NCBI GenBank assembly: GCA_002067325.1
Contig: MVQY01000134.1
Location: 1 to 8,425 of the forward strand
Source of the DNA: Methanobacterium sp. PtaU1.Bin097
GTDB taxonomy: Archaea > Methanobacteriota > Methanobacteria > Methanobacteriales > Methanobacteriaceae
Reading direction: 5' to 3'
Length of the DNA: 8,425 bases
Positions 7,462 to 8,425 of the stretch are shown here, piece after piece. Each line of letters opens with the position of its first letter. The first letter of the stretch is position 1. Both the position numbers and the translations under genes were made by a program. Under the pieces are notes generated by a model. The model was given only the letters and a program-made list of their open reading frames with translations. It was not told where the DNA came from and did no database searches.

Positions 7462-8425
7462 ATGGCCATAAACATCCTGAAACCAGATCTGATAATGATT
7501 GCCGGTATCTGCGCTGTCATCTCCTTTCTTGTCACCTACATGGCCATGCCCCGGTTGATCAAGAAATTAAACGATGCAAAAATAGTGGGAAAGGACATTC
7601 ACAAACCCAGCCAGCCTAAAGTAGCTGAGATGGGTGGTATCGGAATCCTTTTAGGGTTCATAATCGGTTTGTTCGTGGCAATCTACCTTTACCCCACCTT
7701 ACAGTTCACCCTGGTAATCACCCTGCTGGTGATCCTCCTGGTAGGAATGGTGGGCATGGTAGACGACCTTATCCAATTATCATCCAAGGAAAAACTGATA
7801 CTTCTCTGGTTCGCCGGATTGCCTCTGATATGGATATCCCCTCCCAATGTGGGGATAATTTACATGCTCCTCATACCAGTGGCGGTTACCATAGCCGCCA
7901 ATTTAACCAACATGCTCGCCGGACTCAATGGGATCGAATCCGGACTGGGAGCCATCGCCATGACCTCCCTGACCATTTCATGCCTGATTATGGGAAAATA
8001 CGATGTGACCATCATATCCATGGCCATGTTAGGCGCCCTTCTGGCCTTCTTAATATACAACCGTCATCCCTCCCGTGTGTTCCCAGGAGACGTAGGAACG
8101 CTGATCATCGGAGCAACCATCGTGGTGATTGCCTTCATTGGAAGGGTTAAGATGATCGCCCTTATCGTCCTCATTCCCAACATAATAGACAGTGCCCTCA
8201 AGTTCTACAGTGCCGGGGTGATGGAAAGACAGGACCATAAACCCACCGAGGTGAATGGTGATGGAAAGCTCATCGCCCCTGACGGCGGATTCAACTCCCT
8301 GATTCGAAGCGTGCTACGCCGACCCATGAGTGAACAACAAGTAGTTATTATAATCTGGCTGATCGGTATACTCTTTGGTGCCATTGGTATCATACTGTCT
8401 TATGTTTTGAAAAGCAGGATAATAT
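7462..8425 (+). CDS. Membrane sugar-1-phosphate transferase, MraY/ALG7 (glycosyltransferase 4) superfamily, 3' end cut
   Basis: Such enzymes move a sugar-1-phosphate, often GlcNAc-1-phosphate from a UDP-sugar, to a polyprenyl (dolichyl) phosphate at the cytoplasmic face of the membrane, the first lipid-linked step in glycan synthesis. The 321 residues visible have about ten hydrophobic segments (near 10-29, 57-78, 82-100, 112-127, 130-148, 160-177, 183-199, 211-227, 229-247, 293-316). The conserved polar loops are present: VDD at 100-102, NLTNMLAGLNGIE at 147-159, and YNRHPSRVFPGDVGT at 199-213. The last two resemble eukaryotic ALG7/DPAGT1 and archaeal AglH more than bacterial MraY. A further HKPTEVNGDGKL loop lies at 259-270. 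Start: ATG at 7462 with GAAGGT 6 nt upstream. The reading frame is still open at the window end; the final hydrophobic helix and KSRII suggest few residues are missing. In Methanobacteriales the product could serve N-glycosylation or pseudomurein synthesis; the sequence alone does not decide. Confidence 0.9.
   Translation, partial: MAINILKPDLIMIAGICAVISFLVTYMAMPRLIKKLNDAKIVGKDIHKPSQPKVAEMGGIGILLGFIIGLFVAIYLYPTLQFTLVITLLVILLVGMVGMVDDLIQLSSKEKLILLWFAGLPLIWISPPNVGIIYMLLIPVAVTIAANLTNMLAGLNGIESGLGAIAMTSLTISCLIMGKYDVTIISMAMLGALLAFLIYNRHPSRVFPGDVGTLIIGATIVVIAFIGRVKMIALIVLIPNIIDSALKFYSAGVMERQDHKPTEVNGDGKLIAPDGGFNSLIRSVLRRPMSEQQVVIIIWLIGILFGAIGIILSYVLKSRII

Noticed and set aside
7830..8150. 106-residue plus-strand frame inside the sugar-phosphate transferase gene
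   Set aside because: It lies wholly within the transferase reading frame in another phase, is rich in His/Arg with no recognisable domain, and the transferase motifs are continuous through it.

Overview
The window reads as chromosomal DNA of a methanogenic archaeon, most likely a Methanobacterium-like member of the Methanobacteriales. Three things support this. First, it carries an archaeal two-subunit primase (priS/priL) and an archaeal class I CCA-adding enzyme. Second, the methionyl-tRNA synthetase has two zinc knuckles and a fused C-terminal tRNA-binding domain. Third, it holds a large conserved hypothetical protein that I recall (without a search) as DUF530, a methanogen-associated family. 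Shine-Dalgarno motifs are of the GGAGG/AGGTG type, and AT-rich intergenic stretches carry TATA-like boxes, as expected for these archaea.

Layout: (1) 2-724, plus strand: the C-terminal half of the CCA-adding enzyme, cut by the window start. (2) 745-3118, minus strand: a compact primase operon, priL then priS, separated by 10 bp and convergent with cca across only 20 bp. (3) 3119-3339: a 221-bp AT-rich divergent promoter region. (4) 3340-6878, plus strand: metG and the DUF530-like gene, joined by a 4-bp ATGA overlap. (5) 6928-7395, plus strand: a small protein with two tandem helix-turn-helix repeats. (6) 7462-8425, plus strand: a membrane sugar-1-phosphate transferase of the MraY/ALG7 superfamily, cut by the window end only a little short of its expected C-terminus.

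Together the window joins core information processing (tRNA 3'-end maturation, replication priming, tRNA charging) to a cell-surface or glycolipid gene. I see no rRNA, tRNA, CRISPR array, insertion sequence, phage gene or sign of recent transfer. The parts that are not routine are the DUF530-like protein and the doubled helix-turn-helix protein. The first has a Cys4 zinc ribbon and a C-terminal segment that looks to me like a TFB cyclin repeat, and it is translationally coupled to metG. The second carries two gap-free 45-residue repeats, each opening with a GR-x-x-KY arm. Neither is strong evidence of a new system, but both are uncharacterised and testable.
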